From an uncultured Ruminococcus sp. (GTDB taxonomy: Bacteria > Bacillota > Clostridia > Oscillospirales > Ruminococcaceae): a DNA stretch of 38,055 bases. Under the pieces are notes generated by a model. It did not search any database. It was not told the DNA's origin and worked only from the letters and a program-made list of their open reading frames with translations. Of this stretch, positions 7,505 through 16,278 are shown piece after piece. Position 1 is the first letter of the stretch; the number at the start of each line of letters is the position of its first letter. A program made the translations under genes and the position numbers. The stretch spans positions 1-38,055 of the forward strand of contig CAMZZN010000022.1 of NCBI GenBank assembly GCA_947345935.1, read 5' to 3'.

Positions 7505-9874
7505 TTATTCCGAATATATATCCGCCGCAATGTCTACAGTCTGTTTTGCATCTTTGGCGTAGAAATCGGCATGAATCTGTTTGGCATAAGAAGCTGTGAG
7601 AACAGCTCCGCCTACTACGGTTTTACATTCCGTATATTTCTCGTTTAACAGAGCGACGGTATCCGCCATTGATTTAAGGGTGGTGGTCATAAGGGCGGAA
7701 AGTCCAACAAGCTTTACCTGATGCTTTATTGCAGCTTCCACAACGGTTTCAGGCGGAACGTCCTTACCCAGGTCGATAACTGTGAAGCCGTAGCTTTCAA
7801 GCAGAACCTTGACGATATTCTTGCCTATGTCGTGGATATCGCCTTTGACTGTGGCAAGAACGATTTTTCCCTTTGATACGCCGCCTGAGCCGGGCGGCAG
7901 ACTTTCTTTGACCGTCTCGAAACAAGCCTGTGCAGCCCCGGCGGTAAGGATAAGCTGGGGCAGGAATATCGTTCCTTTTTCAAATTTATCACCTGCGGCA
8001 TCCAGAGCCGGGATAAGATATTCGTTGATTATCTCCATGGGGTCATGCTCCCGCAGAAGCTCCTGTGCCGCCTTGACAGCGTCGTTTTTAAGTCCGTTTT
8101 CTACGGCGTATGAAATATCCGGCGTTTCGGATGAAACAGCGGTGGTCTGTGGTATAGCAGCTGAATTATCCTGCGAGTATATTTTTATAAATTCTACTGA
8201 GTTGCGGTCTATCCCTGCCAGGAGACGATAAGCACGCACCGCTCCCGTTATCGAATCGACATTAGGATTGATGATCGGCAGATCAAGCCCGTTCTGCAAA
8301 GCCATTGTCAGGAACGTTCTTGTGATAAGCTCACGGTTTGGGAGCCCGAAAGAAATATTTGAAACGCCCAGAACAGTTTTCAGTCCAAGCTCGGTCTTGA
8401 CACGTTTAAGGGCGCCGAGGGTTTCCATAACGCCGTCCTGTTCGGCTGAAGCGGTAAGAGTCAGACAGTCGATAAACACATCCTCACGTGGAATGCCGTA
8501 TTTAAGCGCACGATTGAGTATTTTTTCTGCAATGGCGAAACGTCCTTCCGCAGTTTTTGGGATTCCGCCCTTGTCCAGCGTCAGACCTACCACCGCTGCG
8601 CCGTACTTTTTTACCAGCGGAAGAATAGCTTCGAGAGATTCGTCCTCGCCGTTGACGGAGTTTACTATCGGTTTGCCGTTGTATACACGCAGACCGGCTT
8701 CCAGGACTTCCGGAATGGTTGAATCGAGCTGTAGCGGCGTATCGCAGACGCTTTGTATCGCCTTGACGGCTCTTATCATCATAGCTTTTTCGTCGATCTC
8801 CGGATGTCCCACATTTACGTCGAGGATTTCCGCTCCGGCGTGGATCTGTTCTACTGCCTGACCGAGGATATAGTCTATATCTCCGTTGACGAGAGCTTCC
8901 TTGAACCGTTTTTTTCCGGTAGGATTTATTCTTTCGCCGATGATGCGTGGCTGGTCGATCTCTACGCAGCTCACCGCCGAGCAAACGACGCTTTTTCTTC
9001 TTACCTCACGTTTTTTTCTTTTCATTCCGGAAAGAGCCTGAACAAGAGCTTTAATATGCTCCGGCGTAGTTCCGCAGCATCCGCCGAGAATGGAAACGCC
9101 GGCTTCTGCAAGACTGAGAGCGCTGGACGCAAAGTCCTCCGGAGAGACGTTGAAAAGTCCGGTTGAAGGATCCGGGAGTCCGGCGTTAGGCTTGGCGATG
9201 ACCGGAAGCGGCGTGTCCGCACAGATCTTTTCCAGTACGGGAAGAAGTTCCGCAGGACCGAGGGAGCAGTTTACGCCGATCGCATCTGCTCCGAGACCGG
9301 TGAGCACAGCGGACATGGCGTCCGGTGAAACGCCGGTAAACGTGCGCATATTTTCCTCGAAAGTCATGGTGACGAGAACGGGCTTGTCAGAGTTTTCTTT
9401 TGCTGCAAGGAGCGCAGCTTTTGTCTCGCATAGATCGGTCATGGTCTCGATAACGATAACGTCTGCGTCTCTGCCGGCAAGGACGATCTCCCGGAAGCAG
9501 TCGTAAGCTTCTTCAAGCGACAGAGAGCCGGACGGTTCAAGCAGTTGTCCCAGAGGACCTATGTCAAGAGCGATGAGCGCCTTTCCGCCGACTGCTTCAC
9601 GGGCGTTTTTTACTCCGGCGGATACGATTTCCTCAACGGAATGACCGCAGCGGCACAGCTTGAAGCGATTTGCTCCGAAAGTGTTGGCGTAGACGATATC
9701 CGATCCGCTTTCTGCGTACATACGGTGTATTTTCATTATAGATTCCGGATCGGTAAGATTCAGCATTTCCGGCACGTGTTCGGTTTCAATTCCGAGAGCC
9801 TGAAGCATTGTTCCCATGCCTCCGTCAAGGAATACGAAATCTTTCCGGTCAAGGAGTTCGGTTAATTTATTCAT
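7505..9874 (-). CDS. metH: Cobalamin-dependent methionine synthase, short form lacking the reactivation domain
   Basis: A 789-residue enzyme that transfers a methyl group from 5-methyltetrahydrofolate to homocysteine by way of cobalamin. The homocysteine S-methyltransferase domain spans about residues 1-285, with zinc ligands Cys203 (VNCS) and Cys266-Cys267 (GGCCGTTPEH). The pterin-binding domain covers about 310-565 (GERINPTGKKRF, LDVNVG). A cap segment (about 585-660) leads into the B12-binding domain, whose GDIHDIGKNIV supplies the cobalt-ligating His681. The E. coli enzyme has about 1,227 residues; the missing piece is the C-terminal AdoMet-binding reactivation domain, as in many clostridial homologues, so a separate reactivation factor is likely. 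It lies 15 bases behind pheA with CCGGAG ahead of its ATG. No homocysteine or B12 riboswitch was seen in the operon leader. Confidence 0.95.
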   Translation of the reverse strand: MNKLTELLDRKDFVFLDGGMGTMLQALGIETEHVPEMLNLTDPESIMKIHRMYAESGSDIVYANTFGANRFKLCRCGHSVEEIVSAGVKNAREAVGGKALIALDIGPLGQLLEPSGSLSLEEAYDCFREIVLAGRDADVIVIETMTDLCETKAALLAAKENSDKPVLVTMTFEENMRTFTGVSPDAMSAVLTGLGADAIGVNCSLGPAELLPVLEKICADTPLPVIAKPNAGLPDPSTGLFNVSPEDFASSALSLAEAGVSILGGCCGTTPEHIKALVQALSGMKRKKREVRRKSVVCSAVSCVEIDQPRIIGERINPTGKKRFKEALVNGDIDYILGQAVEQIHAGAEILDVNVGHPEIDEKAMMIRAVKAIQSVCDTPLQLDSTIPEVLEAGLRVYNGKPIVNSVNGEDESLEAILPLVKKYGAAVVGLTLDKGGIPKTAEGRFAIAEKILNRALKYGIPREDVFIDCLTLTASAEQDGVMETLGALKRVKTELGLKTVLGVSNISFGLPNRELITRTFLTMALQNGLDLPIINPNVDSITGAVRAYRLLAGIDRNSVEFIKIYSQDNSAAIPQTTAVSSETPDISYAVENGLKNDAVKAAQELLREHDPMEIINEYLIPALDAAGDKFEKGTIFLPQLILTAGAAQACFETVKESLPPGSGGVSKGKIVLATVKGDIHDIGKNIVKVLLESYGFTVIDLGKDVPPETVVEAAIKHQVKLVGLSALMTTTLKSMADTVALLNEKYTECKTVVGGAVLTASYAKQIHADFYAKDAKQTVDIAADIYSE

Positions 9875-9889
9875 AGCATTATCTCCGGT

Positions 9890-11011
9890 TTAATTTTTGA
9901 AAGCGCCGAGAATACGGAAGTATTCCAGATTTTCTTCCAGATCCCTGAGCGTGGCTTTTACTTTCGGGTCGGTGATCTTTCCGCTGAAATCGAGGTAGAA
10001 CAGCACTGTTTCAAGACTGCCGTCCTTTACCGGCCGGCTTTCTATCCTGAGCAGATTCATGCCGTTGACATAGAATTTTGTCAGCAGCCGGTAAAGACTT
10101 CCCTGGGTGTGAGGTATCTTTAGCATCACCGAGATTGTATCGGCTTCAGATTCAGCCTGCATATTTCTGGAAATGCAGACAAATTTCGTGCGGTTTACCG
10201 AAACGTCGGCAATGTTCCGGGCGATTATCTCCAGTCCGAGGTGTTCTGCGCATTCCACCGAGCAGATAGCGGCCGCCTTTTCGGAGGGAGCACCGGCGGC
10301 TATTTTTTCCGCAGCCGTTGCCGTATTGCCGTATTCTTCTTTTTTGAGACGATGGGCGGATAAAAATTCGCTGCACTGGGCAAGAGCCTGCGGGTGAGAA
10401 TAAACACGGCTTATCTCCGCCAGCGGAATATCAGTTTTTGCCGCCAGACAGTGGTTTATCTCCACAGTGACTTCACGCACTATGTAGACGTAATATTTTG
10501 CCATAAGATCGTAAGTGCTGTCTATAGATCCGGCTGTAGAATTATGAACGGGCAGTACGCCGTAGTCGAGTTCGCCTGACTGAACGGCTTTGAAAACGTC
10601 CTCGAAAGTATGGAAGAACGTTATGTCACGTTCTCCGAAGATCATTCTTGCAGCGGTTTCCGAATTTGCTCCGAAAGTACCCTGACATCCGATCTTTACG
10701 GCATTATCCAGTCCGGCAGGCGGACAGAGGTAATCTGGCGTTCCTTCAAGGATAGTACGGTTCTGGAGTATTTTGCTTATATCCATGATAGTTGTAAAAA
10801 GAGCCGCAGTTCCGTTTTCAAGCTCCGGGTCGCCGGTAAGAGCTTTTATGCGGTCGATGACCTGTTGTTCTCTTCCTTCCTGGAATACGGGCATATTGTG
10901 CAGCTTTTTGTAATCTGCAACGCCTTTGCACAGTTCCATGCGCTTCATGAAAAGTGAAAGAATCTCACGGTCTGTATCGTCAATTTTATCACGTAATTGC
11001 TGTAAATCCAT
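9890..11011 (-). CDS. pheA: Bifunctional chorismate mutase / prephenate dehydratase (P-protein)
   Basis: A 373-residue enzyme for the two steps from chorismate to phenylpyruvate in phenylalanine synthesis. Residues 1-85 form an AroQ-type chorismate mutase (LRDKIDDTDREILSLFMKRM). The prephenate dehydratase domain runs from about 108 to 285: GCQGTFGANSE, GVLPVHNSTAGSID, SHPQALAQC and the catalytic-loop VNRTKF (TRF in many relatives). A C-terminal ACT domain (about 295-370) carries ESRP, the phenylalanine-binding motif, so feedback inhibition is expected. The start has CAGGAGG upstream and a promoter at 11045-11073. It is co-transcribed with metH, an uncommon partner. Confidence 0.95.
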   Translation of the reverse strand: MDLQQLRDKIDDTDREILSLFMKRMELCKGVADYKKLHNMPVFQEGREQQVIDRIKALTGDPELENGTAALFTTIMDISKILQNRTILEGTPDYLCPPAGLDNAVKIGCQGTFGANSETAARMIFGERDITFFHTFEDVFKAVQSGELDYGVLPVHNSTAGSIDSTYDLMAKYYVYIVREVTVEINHCLAAKTDIPLAEISRVYSHPQALAQCSEFLSAHRLKKEEYGNTATAAEKIAAGAPSEKAAAICSVECAEHLGLEIIARNIADVSVNRTKFVCISRNMQAESEADTISVMLKIPHTQGSLYRLLTKFYVNGMNLLRIESRPVKDGSLETVLFYLDFSGKITDPKVKATLRDLEENLEYFRILGAFKN

Positions 11012-11044
11012 TTAACAAATCCTCCTGAAAAATAACTCAAAATA

Positions 11045-11073
11045 AGTATAGCAGATTTTTTTGTAAAAATCAA
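11045..11073 (-). promoter_or_regulatory. Sigma-A promoter of pheA-metH
   Basis: Minus-strand TTGATT (11068-11073), 17 bases, TATACT (11045-11050), located 34 bases upstream of the pheA ATG. It fires away from the ruvC promoter; the two -35 boxes are about 21 bases apart. Confidence 0.75.
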
Positions 11074-11094
11074 TAAATTTTTGGAATAAATATA

Positions 11095-11124
11095 TTGCAA
11101 AAGTCACCTCTTATGTGTTATAAT
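11095..11124 (+). promoter_or_regulatory. Sigma-A promoter of the ruv cluster
   Basis: TTGCAA (11095-11100) and TATAAT (11119-11124) with an 18-base spacer, about 60 bases upstream of ruvC. It is the only clear promoter seen at the head of the long plus-strand block. Confidence 0.7.
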
Positions 11125-11185
11125 GATAAAGAATGCTGCAATGAAGTATTCCGGATGCTCCGGCAGCACGTGAAAGGAGAGCCAT

Positions 11186-11674
11186 ATGGCAAAAACGATC
11201 AGAATTTTAGGAATAGATCCGGGTTATGCCATAGTAGGCTTCGGCGTGCTGGATTACGACGGAGTACGGTTTGTTCCCGTAGAGTACGGCGCAGTGCTGA
11301 CCGAGGCGAACACGCCGTTTCCGGAGCGTCTCAGGGCTATTCACGAGGATATTGAATATATATTTGATAAATTTCGCCCGGAATGCATGGCGATAGAACG
11401 GCTGTATTTTACCACGAACCAGAAAACGGCCATTGATGTTGCCCAGGCAAGGGGCGTGACGGTGCTATCGGCGGCAAAGAGAGGTGTGCCGGTATCGGAA
11501 TATACCCCTCTCCAGGTAAAACAGTCGGTGGTCGGGTACGGAAAGGCTGAAAAGCATCAGGTGATGGAAATGACACGTCAGATCTTAGGACTGGCGCAGA
11601 TACCACGTCCGGACGACGCAGCAGACGCCCTTGCGATTGCTATATGCCACGGGCACACCACAAGATTTAATTAA
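11186..11674 (+). CDS. ruvC: Crossover junction endodeoxyribonuclease RuvC
   Basis: A 162-residue Holliday-junction resolvase. The RNase H-like active site is complete: Asp11 (GIDPG), Glu71 (IERL), Asp144 and Asp147 in DDAADALAIAICHG. The start ATG 11186 has AAAGGAG 8 bases upstream. RuvC cuts the four-way junction held by RuvA and moved by RuvB during recombinational repair. It opens the ruvC-ruvA-x-ruvB cluster, 13 bases ahead of ruvA. Confidence 0.97.
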   Translation: MAKTIRILGIDPGYAIVGFGVLDYDGVRFVPVEYGAVLTEANTPFPERLRAIHEDIEYIFDKFRPECMAIERLYFTTNQKTAIDVAQARGVTVLSAAKRGVPVSEYTPLQVKQSVVGYGKAEKHQVMEMTRQILGLAQIPRPDDAADALAIAICHGHTTRFN

Positions 11675-11687
11675 GGAACGATGAAAA

Positions 11688-12302
11688 ATGATCTACAGCT
11701 TACACGGACGTCTGGCAGTCAAGGAGGTTAATTTCGCCGTTATTGAATGCGGCGGAGTCGGCTATGGATGCAGGACTTCATATAATACGGTCTCTCAGCT
11801 GGGGGAGATCGGCAGCGATGTTATGCTTTATACTCATCTCTACATAAGAGAGGACGCAGCGGAACTCTTCGCCTTTGCGACGCAGCAGGAACTGAGCTGT
11901 TTCCGTCTGCTTGTCTCTGTTTCCGGCGTCGGACCGAAAGCGGCGATATCCGTTCTTTCGGATGTGACTCCGGAAAGATTCGCTTTTCTTGTTGCTTCAG
12001 GCGACAGCAAGGCGTTTACCAGAACGAAAGGTATCGGAGCAAAAACCGCCCAGAGGATAGTGCTTGAACTGAAAGACAAGATATCTTCCGAATCGCTTAG
12101 CGGAGCTTTCACAGGAGTTTCTTCACCCTCTGCTCCCACGGGAGTTTCAGGTTCTGATTCAGTATCGGAGGCGCTGGAAGCGCTCATGGTGCTTGGCTAT
12201 TCGCAGGGAGAGGCAATGGCGGTTCTCGGAAAGCTTGATCCGTCTCTCAGCACACAGGATCTTATAAAAGAAACATTACGGCTTATGACAGCCGGAAAAT
12301 AA
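11688..12302 (+). CDS. ruvA: Holliday junction branch migration protein RuvA
   Basis: A 204-residue protein with the usual three parts: an N-terminal OB-fold (MIYSLHGRLAVKEVNFAVIECGGVGYGC), helix-hairpin-helix motifs (SVSGVGPKAAISVLS and RTKGIGAKTAQRIVLELKDK) and, after a Ser/Thr/Pro-rich linker (about residues 140-158), a C-terminal three-helix domain (EALMVLGYSQGEA) that contacts RuvB. The tetramer binds Holliday junctions and loads RuvB. Confidence 0.97.
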   Translation: MIYSLHGRLAVKEVNFAVIECGGVGYGCRTSYNTVSQLGEIGSDVMLYTHLYIREDAAELFAFATQQELSCFRLLVSVSGVGPKAAISVLSDVTPERFAFLVASGDSKAFTRTKGIGAKTAQRIVLELKDKISSESLSGAFTGVSSPSAPTGVSGSDSVSEALEALMVLGYSQGEAMAVLGKLDPSLSTQDLIKETLRLMTAGK

Positions 12303-12344
12303 AAACAAGTTTTAAATTTTTATCAGGAAGGGAAGAATCCAATT

Positions 12345-13076
12345 ATGAATCTTGACGAATTATTGAAAGCGGCAATTACCGATCCTACAAAGAGATCGCT
12401 GTTTTTGCAGACGCTTATCAAGAGCGACGTATATGTTATCTGCAAGAATCCCGTGCGGCATGAGAGGGGCAGAGAGGAAGGCGGAGTCCAGCTGGAGCTT
12501 GTTACCACACAGAACCCGGACGGCGATATCTTTATTCCGTTTTTCACCAGCTACCGTGCTCTTCAGCAGTTTGCCAAGCGTTATGTTGACTGCTACAAAA
12601 TAAACTGCCTGAGACTTTTCGATCTTATTCAGTCGGCGTCGGCAGTTCTTAATCCTAATTCCTACGGCAAGGAATTTTCCTCTCAGGAAATAAAGAGCAT
12701 ACTTATGGTTGCAAGAAATCTTAAAATCAAGGCTATTTCCTACAACGAAGCGGAGATAATTTCATACCGTCCCGTTGAGCATTCCGTAAGCCATATAACA
12801 AAAGCTGCAAGCAAGTTTCTTTCAAAGCAGCCCAATGTTGACCGTGCGTTCATAATGGAAATGGTAATGGGCTGCGAAAAGCCGCAGATACTTATGGTTC
12901 TCGATATGATGGGTTCGACGAGGAAGCTTTTCGTGCCCCTTTCAAAGTACCTTTCAAGAACCGTAAAAAACAACGAACATCTCTGCTTTATCAGTTACGA
13001 GCAGGATATGGGCAGAAAAGCCGCCGGAACGGTAGAACCGTTCTATGTTCGCAAAAAGCGTTATTTCGAGAAATAA
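12345..13076 (+). CDS. SseB-family protein inserted between ruvA and ruvB
   Basis: A 243-residue soluble protein. Residues about 5-115 fit the SseB N-terminal domain: a segment that starts with short helices (LLKAAITDPTKRSLFLQTLI), then VYVICK, FIPFFTSYRALQQFA and a partly hydrophobic continuation. Residues about 130-240 fit the SseB C-terminal domain (AFIMEMVMGCEKPQILMVLDM). The family name comes from an E. coli gene linked to serine sensitivity; its molecular activity is unknown. AGGAAGGGA lies ahead of ATG 12345. It reads as part of the ruv operon, with no promoter or terminator on either side. Confidence 0.75.
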   Translation: MNLDELLKAAITDPTKRSLFLQTLIKSDVYVICKNPVRHERGREEGGVQLELVTTQNPDGDIFIPFFTSYRALQQFAKRYVDCYKINCLRLFDLIQSASAVLNPNSYGKEFSSQEIKSILMVARNLKIKAISYNEAEIISYRPVEHSVSHITKAASKFLSKQPNVDRAFIMEMVMGCEKPQILMVLDMMGSTRKLFVPLSKYLSRTVKNNEHLCFISYEQDMGRKAAGTVEPFYVRKKRYFEK

Positions 13077-13116
13077 GCGGCATTAATATGCATTGAAAGG
13101 CGGTGATCGTCACATC

Positions 13117-14169
13117 ATGATACAGACAGAGGATATGGAGTTTGCTCCGAGGATAATCACTCCTGAAAATACCGATGAGGACGGCGATATCGAAGTAAAT
13201 CTCAGACCACAGACGCTTCACGAGTATATCGGACAGGACAAGGTAAAGGAGAACCTTGCAATATATATAGAAGCGGCAAAGCGCAGGGGAGAACCTCTCG
13301 ATCATGTACTGCTGTACGGACCTCCGGGTCTCGGAAAAACGACGTTGTCTGCTATTATAGCTCACGAATTGGGGGTAAACCTCCGTGTGACAACGGGACC
13401 TGCCATCGAAAAGCCGGGCGATCTGGTGTCGCTGCTTACAAGTCTTTCGGACAACGACGTGCTCTTCATTGACGAGATACACAGGCTGTCCCATGCCGTT
13501 GAGGAAATACTTTATCCTGCAATGGAGGACAGGGTGATAGATATCATTATCGGAAAAGGTCCGTCGGCCAGGTCGATACGTATGGATCTGAAACCGTTTA
13601 CTCTTATAGGAGCGACAACAAGAGCGGGTCAGCTTTCCGCTCCTCTCCGTGATCGTTTCGGCGTTATCCAGCGTCTGGAACTGTATACAAAGGATCAGCT
13701 GACTGATATCATCCGCAGAAGCGCCATGATACTCGGCATCCCCTGTGAGACCGACGGCGCTGCGGAAATTGCCGGACGTTCACGGGGAACGCCGAGAATT
13801 GCCAACAGACTTCTGAAAAGAGTACGTGATTTCGCCGACGTAATGGGAAATGGTCAGATAACGCAGCAGATAGTTTCAATAGCTCTTGGCCGTCTCGATA
13901 TTGACGAACTGGGACTGGACAGTCTTGACAGGCGTATGCTTGAAATGATAATAAAAGGTTACGGAGGCGGTCCGGTGGGACTGGAAACTCTTGCTTCGGC
14001 AATAAACGAGGAGTCAGTCACTCTGGAGGATGTATGCGAGCCGTTTCTCATGCAGCTCGGATTCCTTGGCAGAACTCCCAGAGGGCGTGTGGCGACAAAG
14101 CTGGCTTATGAGCATCTCGGCTATACAAGGCCTGACGACGGTGTCAGGGGGCAGCTTAGCTTCGGATAA
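13117..14169 (+). CDS. ruvB: Holliday junction branch migration ATPase RuvB
   Basis: A 350-residue AAA+ motor that pulls DNA through the RuvA-held junction. Walker A is GPPGLGKTT, Walker [10 protein letters not shown], sensor 1 GATTRAGQL, the arginine finger lies in PLRDRFG and sensor 2 in [11 protein letters not shown], followed by the winged-helix DNA-binding domain. I chose ATG 13117 because AAAGGCGGTGAT (from 13097) is an ideal ribosome site for it; a TTG at 13093 would place that site inside the gene. Confidence 0.96.
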   Translation: MIQTEDMEFAPRIITPENTDEDGDIEVNLRPQTLHEYIGQDKVKENLAIYIEAAKRRGEPLDHVLLYGPPGLGKTTLSAIIAHELGVNLRVTTGPAIEKPGDLVSLLTSLSDNDVLFIDEIHRLSHAVEEILYPAMEDRVIDIIIGKGPSARSIRMDLKPFTLIGATTRAGQLSAPLRDRFGVIQRLELYTKDQLTDIIRRSAMILGIPCETDGAAEIAGRSRGTPRIANRLLKRVRDFADVMGNGQITQQIVSIALGRLDIDELGLDSLDRRMLEMIIKGYGGGPVGLETLASAINEESVTLEDVCEPFLMQLGFLGRTPRGRVATKLAYEHLGYTRPDDGVRGQLSFG

Positions 14170-14181
14170 GGAAAAATCGGA

Positions 14182-14727
14182 ATGAGATTTAAAGCGAAAC
14201 GGAATTTTCAGTATAATTCCGGCAAAAACGAAGAACCGGCATTCGGCAGGATGATAAATGGTCAGGCGTGCGGTGCGGTATCAAAATTCCGGTACGGCAT
14301 ATGTCCCATGAGCTTCAACGGCTGCGAGGTCATTGCCGTTCACAACGCTCTTGTATGGCTCGGCAAACCGCAGAAGCTTGCGAACGTCGCATTTTGCATG
14401 GAACGTTTCAGGTCTTTTATGGGACTTTTCGGCTGCGATCCCCGTAAAATAGGAAAGGCTCTCTCTTATTTCGGTGCGGAGAATGTCAGAAGCCGTGAGA
14501 CGGAGGTGAAGTCTGCCTATATAGTTGTTTTCTGGACAAAAAAACCTTTCCTGTCGTCGATCCATACGGTCTTTTGCGTAAGGACGGACAGCGGAACAGA
14601 GGTCTACAACAGCAGCAACGGATGCACAGAGGTGAAAATATATAAGGATATCAGGCAGTATATCGGCAAAAGAAAGCCGATAGCCGTATATTCTGTTAAG
14701 GCAACACCGCATAAAGACTGCATATAA
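14182..14727 (+). CDS. Hypothetical protein with C39-like cysteine-peptidase pattern; C-terminus supplied by a repeat element
   Basis: A 181-residue protein, no confident family. NGCEVIAVHNALVWLG places Cys48 at the start of a helix, IHTVFCV gives His128, and VYNSSNG gives Asn143. This Cys-His-Asn/Asp order and spacing resemble the papain-like C39 fold; peptidase activity is inference. There is no signal peptide. The last residues (ATPHKDCI) and the stop codon lie inside the terminal repeat of the 14699-14876 element, so the original C-terminus has probably been replaced. It starts 12 bases after ruvB. Confidence 0.6.
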   Translation: MRFKAKRNFQYNSGKNEEPAFGRMINGQACGAVSKFRYGICPMSFNGCEVIAVHNALVWLGKPQKLANVAFCMERFRSFMGLFGCDPRKIGKALSYFGAENVRSRETEVKSAYIVVFWTKKPFLSSIHTVFCVRTDSGTEVYNSSNGCTEVKIYKDIRQYIGKRKPIAVYSVKATPHKDCI

Positions 14728-14876
14728 TCTGTTTGAATATTTTTCGTCATTTTTTACATAAATTTCTTGACATACGGCAGGATGCCTGCGAAATTTCTGT
14801 ACAACCTGACGTAAAATCTGACGGAGTTTATGCTCGCAGAGTACATCTGCCGCACAATCTTTGTGTGGTGTTGCCT
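14699..14876. repeat. 178-bp palindromic MITE-like element
   Basis: The terminal repeat AGGCAACACCRCAYAAAGA is at 14699 and, inverted, ends at 14876, extending over about 22 positions with three differences. Further in, 28-base arms (about 14738-14765 and 14790-14817) remain complementary at most positions and enclose a small central hairpin, GCAGG/CCTGC (14777-14789). It has no transposase and no ORF of its own. It overlaps the end of the preceding ORF and ends 40 bases before the next gene. Confidence 0.8.
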
Positions 14877-14916
14877 CAAATAAAAAGAACAAAGAGAAAC
14901 AAAGGAGATAAATAAA

Positions 14917-16266
14917 ATGTCAGGACTGTTCGGAACAGACAGCGCAAGAGGTCTGACCGTGACGGAGCTTTCCTGCGAGCTTGCTATGCAGGCAGGAAGA
15001 GCGGCTGCGGAGCTTTTTGCGAAAGAACAGGGAGAAAAAATAATCGTTGCCAAAGACGGAGCGCTGTCCTCAGCAGTGCTTGAAGCGGCGGTCTGCGCCG
15101 GAATATGCTCCTCCGGCGTCGATGCTGAAACCGTGGGGGAAATTTCCGCAGCGGCAGCTTCGTTCATCGTCAGGGAGCACGGGGCAGCCGCCGGAATAAT
15201 GATAAGCGAGGCTTCAGGGATTCCGGGGGCAAGCGGAATAATCATATTTGACCGTGAGGGACTGCGTCTCAGCGAGGATGCGCAGCTTGAAGTTGAGGAG
15301 TATATTTATTCCACGTCCGGAGAGAGACGGCGTTTTGAGAATATCGGCAGGATGCTCAGCTGCGATACGGCAGCCGACGAGTATATCAGCCATATAAAAG
15401 CTATGCCGGCAGTAAATCCAACGGGAATGAAGATAGCGGCAGTATGCGGAAGCGGCTTTTTGAAAAGATCTGTGGAAAAGCTGTTCTCCGCTATGGGGGC
15501 AGAGGTGTCCGTTGTGCCGGAGCAGGAAAGCGTTTCTGAACCGGATATAACTCCCGGCATTACCGGTCTTGAACGGCTGATGGACTTTGTAGCGGACGGG
15601 GATTTCAGCTGCGGTCTTGCCATTGAGGGGGACGGCAGCAGTTGTCTTGCAGTGGACGAAAACGGTATGCCTGTTGACGGCGAGACTATTCTTGCTATAA
15701 TCGCAGGATTCTGTCGTGAAAAAGGTCAGCTTAAAGATAATGCGATAGTGGTGAATATCATGAGCAGTCTCGGTCTGATGAATTTTGCGGAGGAAAACGG
15801 GATAAAGGTCGTCACTTCAGGATCGTGCGGCAGAAGCGTTCTGGAGCGTATGCTGGAGGGAGGATATAATCTGGGCGGCGGTCAGAGCGGACATATCTTT
15901 CTGACAGATTATTCCCCGTGCGACGACGGTCTGCTGTGCGCTGCAAAGATTTTAGAGGTACTTAAAACGACGGGAAAGAAACTCAGCGAACTTGCGGGAG
16001 AAATGAAAAAACTCCCCCAGATATGCCTGAACGTGCGCATAAACGACAGCGGACGTGAAGTCTGGAAAAACGACGAAGCGATAACCGGGCTCATCGAGCA
16101 TTATGAGGAAGAACTCGGCAGCGGCGGCAGGATCATAGTACGTGAAAGCAGCGGAAATGCTCCTTTTATCCGTGTTATGGCAGAGGGCGGCAATTTCAGC
16201 AGGATAAACGAAATGGCTATGGATATTGCACAGCGCATCAAGGAAAGATGCAGATTTTATAATTAG
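14917..16266 (+). CDS. Phosphohexomutase (GlmM-like) paralogue with altered catalytic loops, probable pseudoenzyme
   Basis: A 449-residue protein with the four-domain alpha-D-phosphohexomutase layout, closest in feel to phosphoglucosamine mutase: it opens with LFGTDSARG (family FGTDGIRG). All four catalytic loops differ from the family. The phosphoserine loop, normally SASHNP, reads SEASGIP; without gaps Ala99 falls at the phosphoserine position, with Ser100 beside it. The metal loop DGDGDR reads EGDGSS (237-242), losing one Asp and the Arg. The sugar loop GGEQSGH reads GGGQSGH (Glu to Gly322). The phosphate loop RPSGTEP reads RESSGNAP. The frame is intact and its ribosome site AAAGGAG is strong, so it looks maintained. 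It might bind a sugar phosphate or act as a regulator. Mutase activity is doubtful. Confidence 0.8.
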   Translation: MSGLFGTDSARGLTVTELSCELAMQAGRAAAELFAKEQGEKIIVAKDGALSSAVLEAAVCAGICSSGVDAETVGEISAAAASFIVREHGAAAGIMISEASGIPGASGIIIFDREGLRLSEDAQLEVEEYIYSTSGERRRFENIGRMLSCDTAADEYISHIKAMPAVNPTGMKIAAVCGSGFLKRSVEKLFSAMGAEVSVVPEQESVSEPDITPGITGLERLMDFVADGDFSCGLAIEGDGSSCLAVDENGMPVDGETILAIIAGFCREKGQLKDNAIVVNIMSSLGLMNFAEENGIKVVTSGSCGRSVLERMLEGGYNLGGGQSGHIFLTDYSPCDDGLLCAAKILEVLKTTGKKLSELAGEMKKLPQICLNVRINDSGREVWKNDEAITGLIEHYEEELGSGGRIIVRESSGNAPFIRVMAEGGNFSRINEMAMDIAQRIKERCRFYN

Positions 16267-16278
16267 GTGGGTTGAATA

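Noticed and set aside
13093..13116. Earlier TTG start for ruvB
   Set aside because: The ribosome site AAAGGCGGTGAT would then lie inside the gene; ATG 13117 is correctly spaced from it.
14281..14892. Long minus-strand reading frame across the C39-like gene and repeat
   Set aside because: It is antisense to a better-supported frame, starts inside the repeat element, and has no family resemblance.
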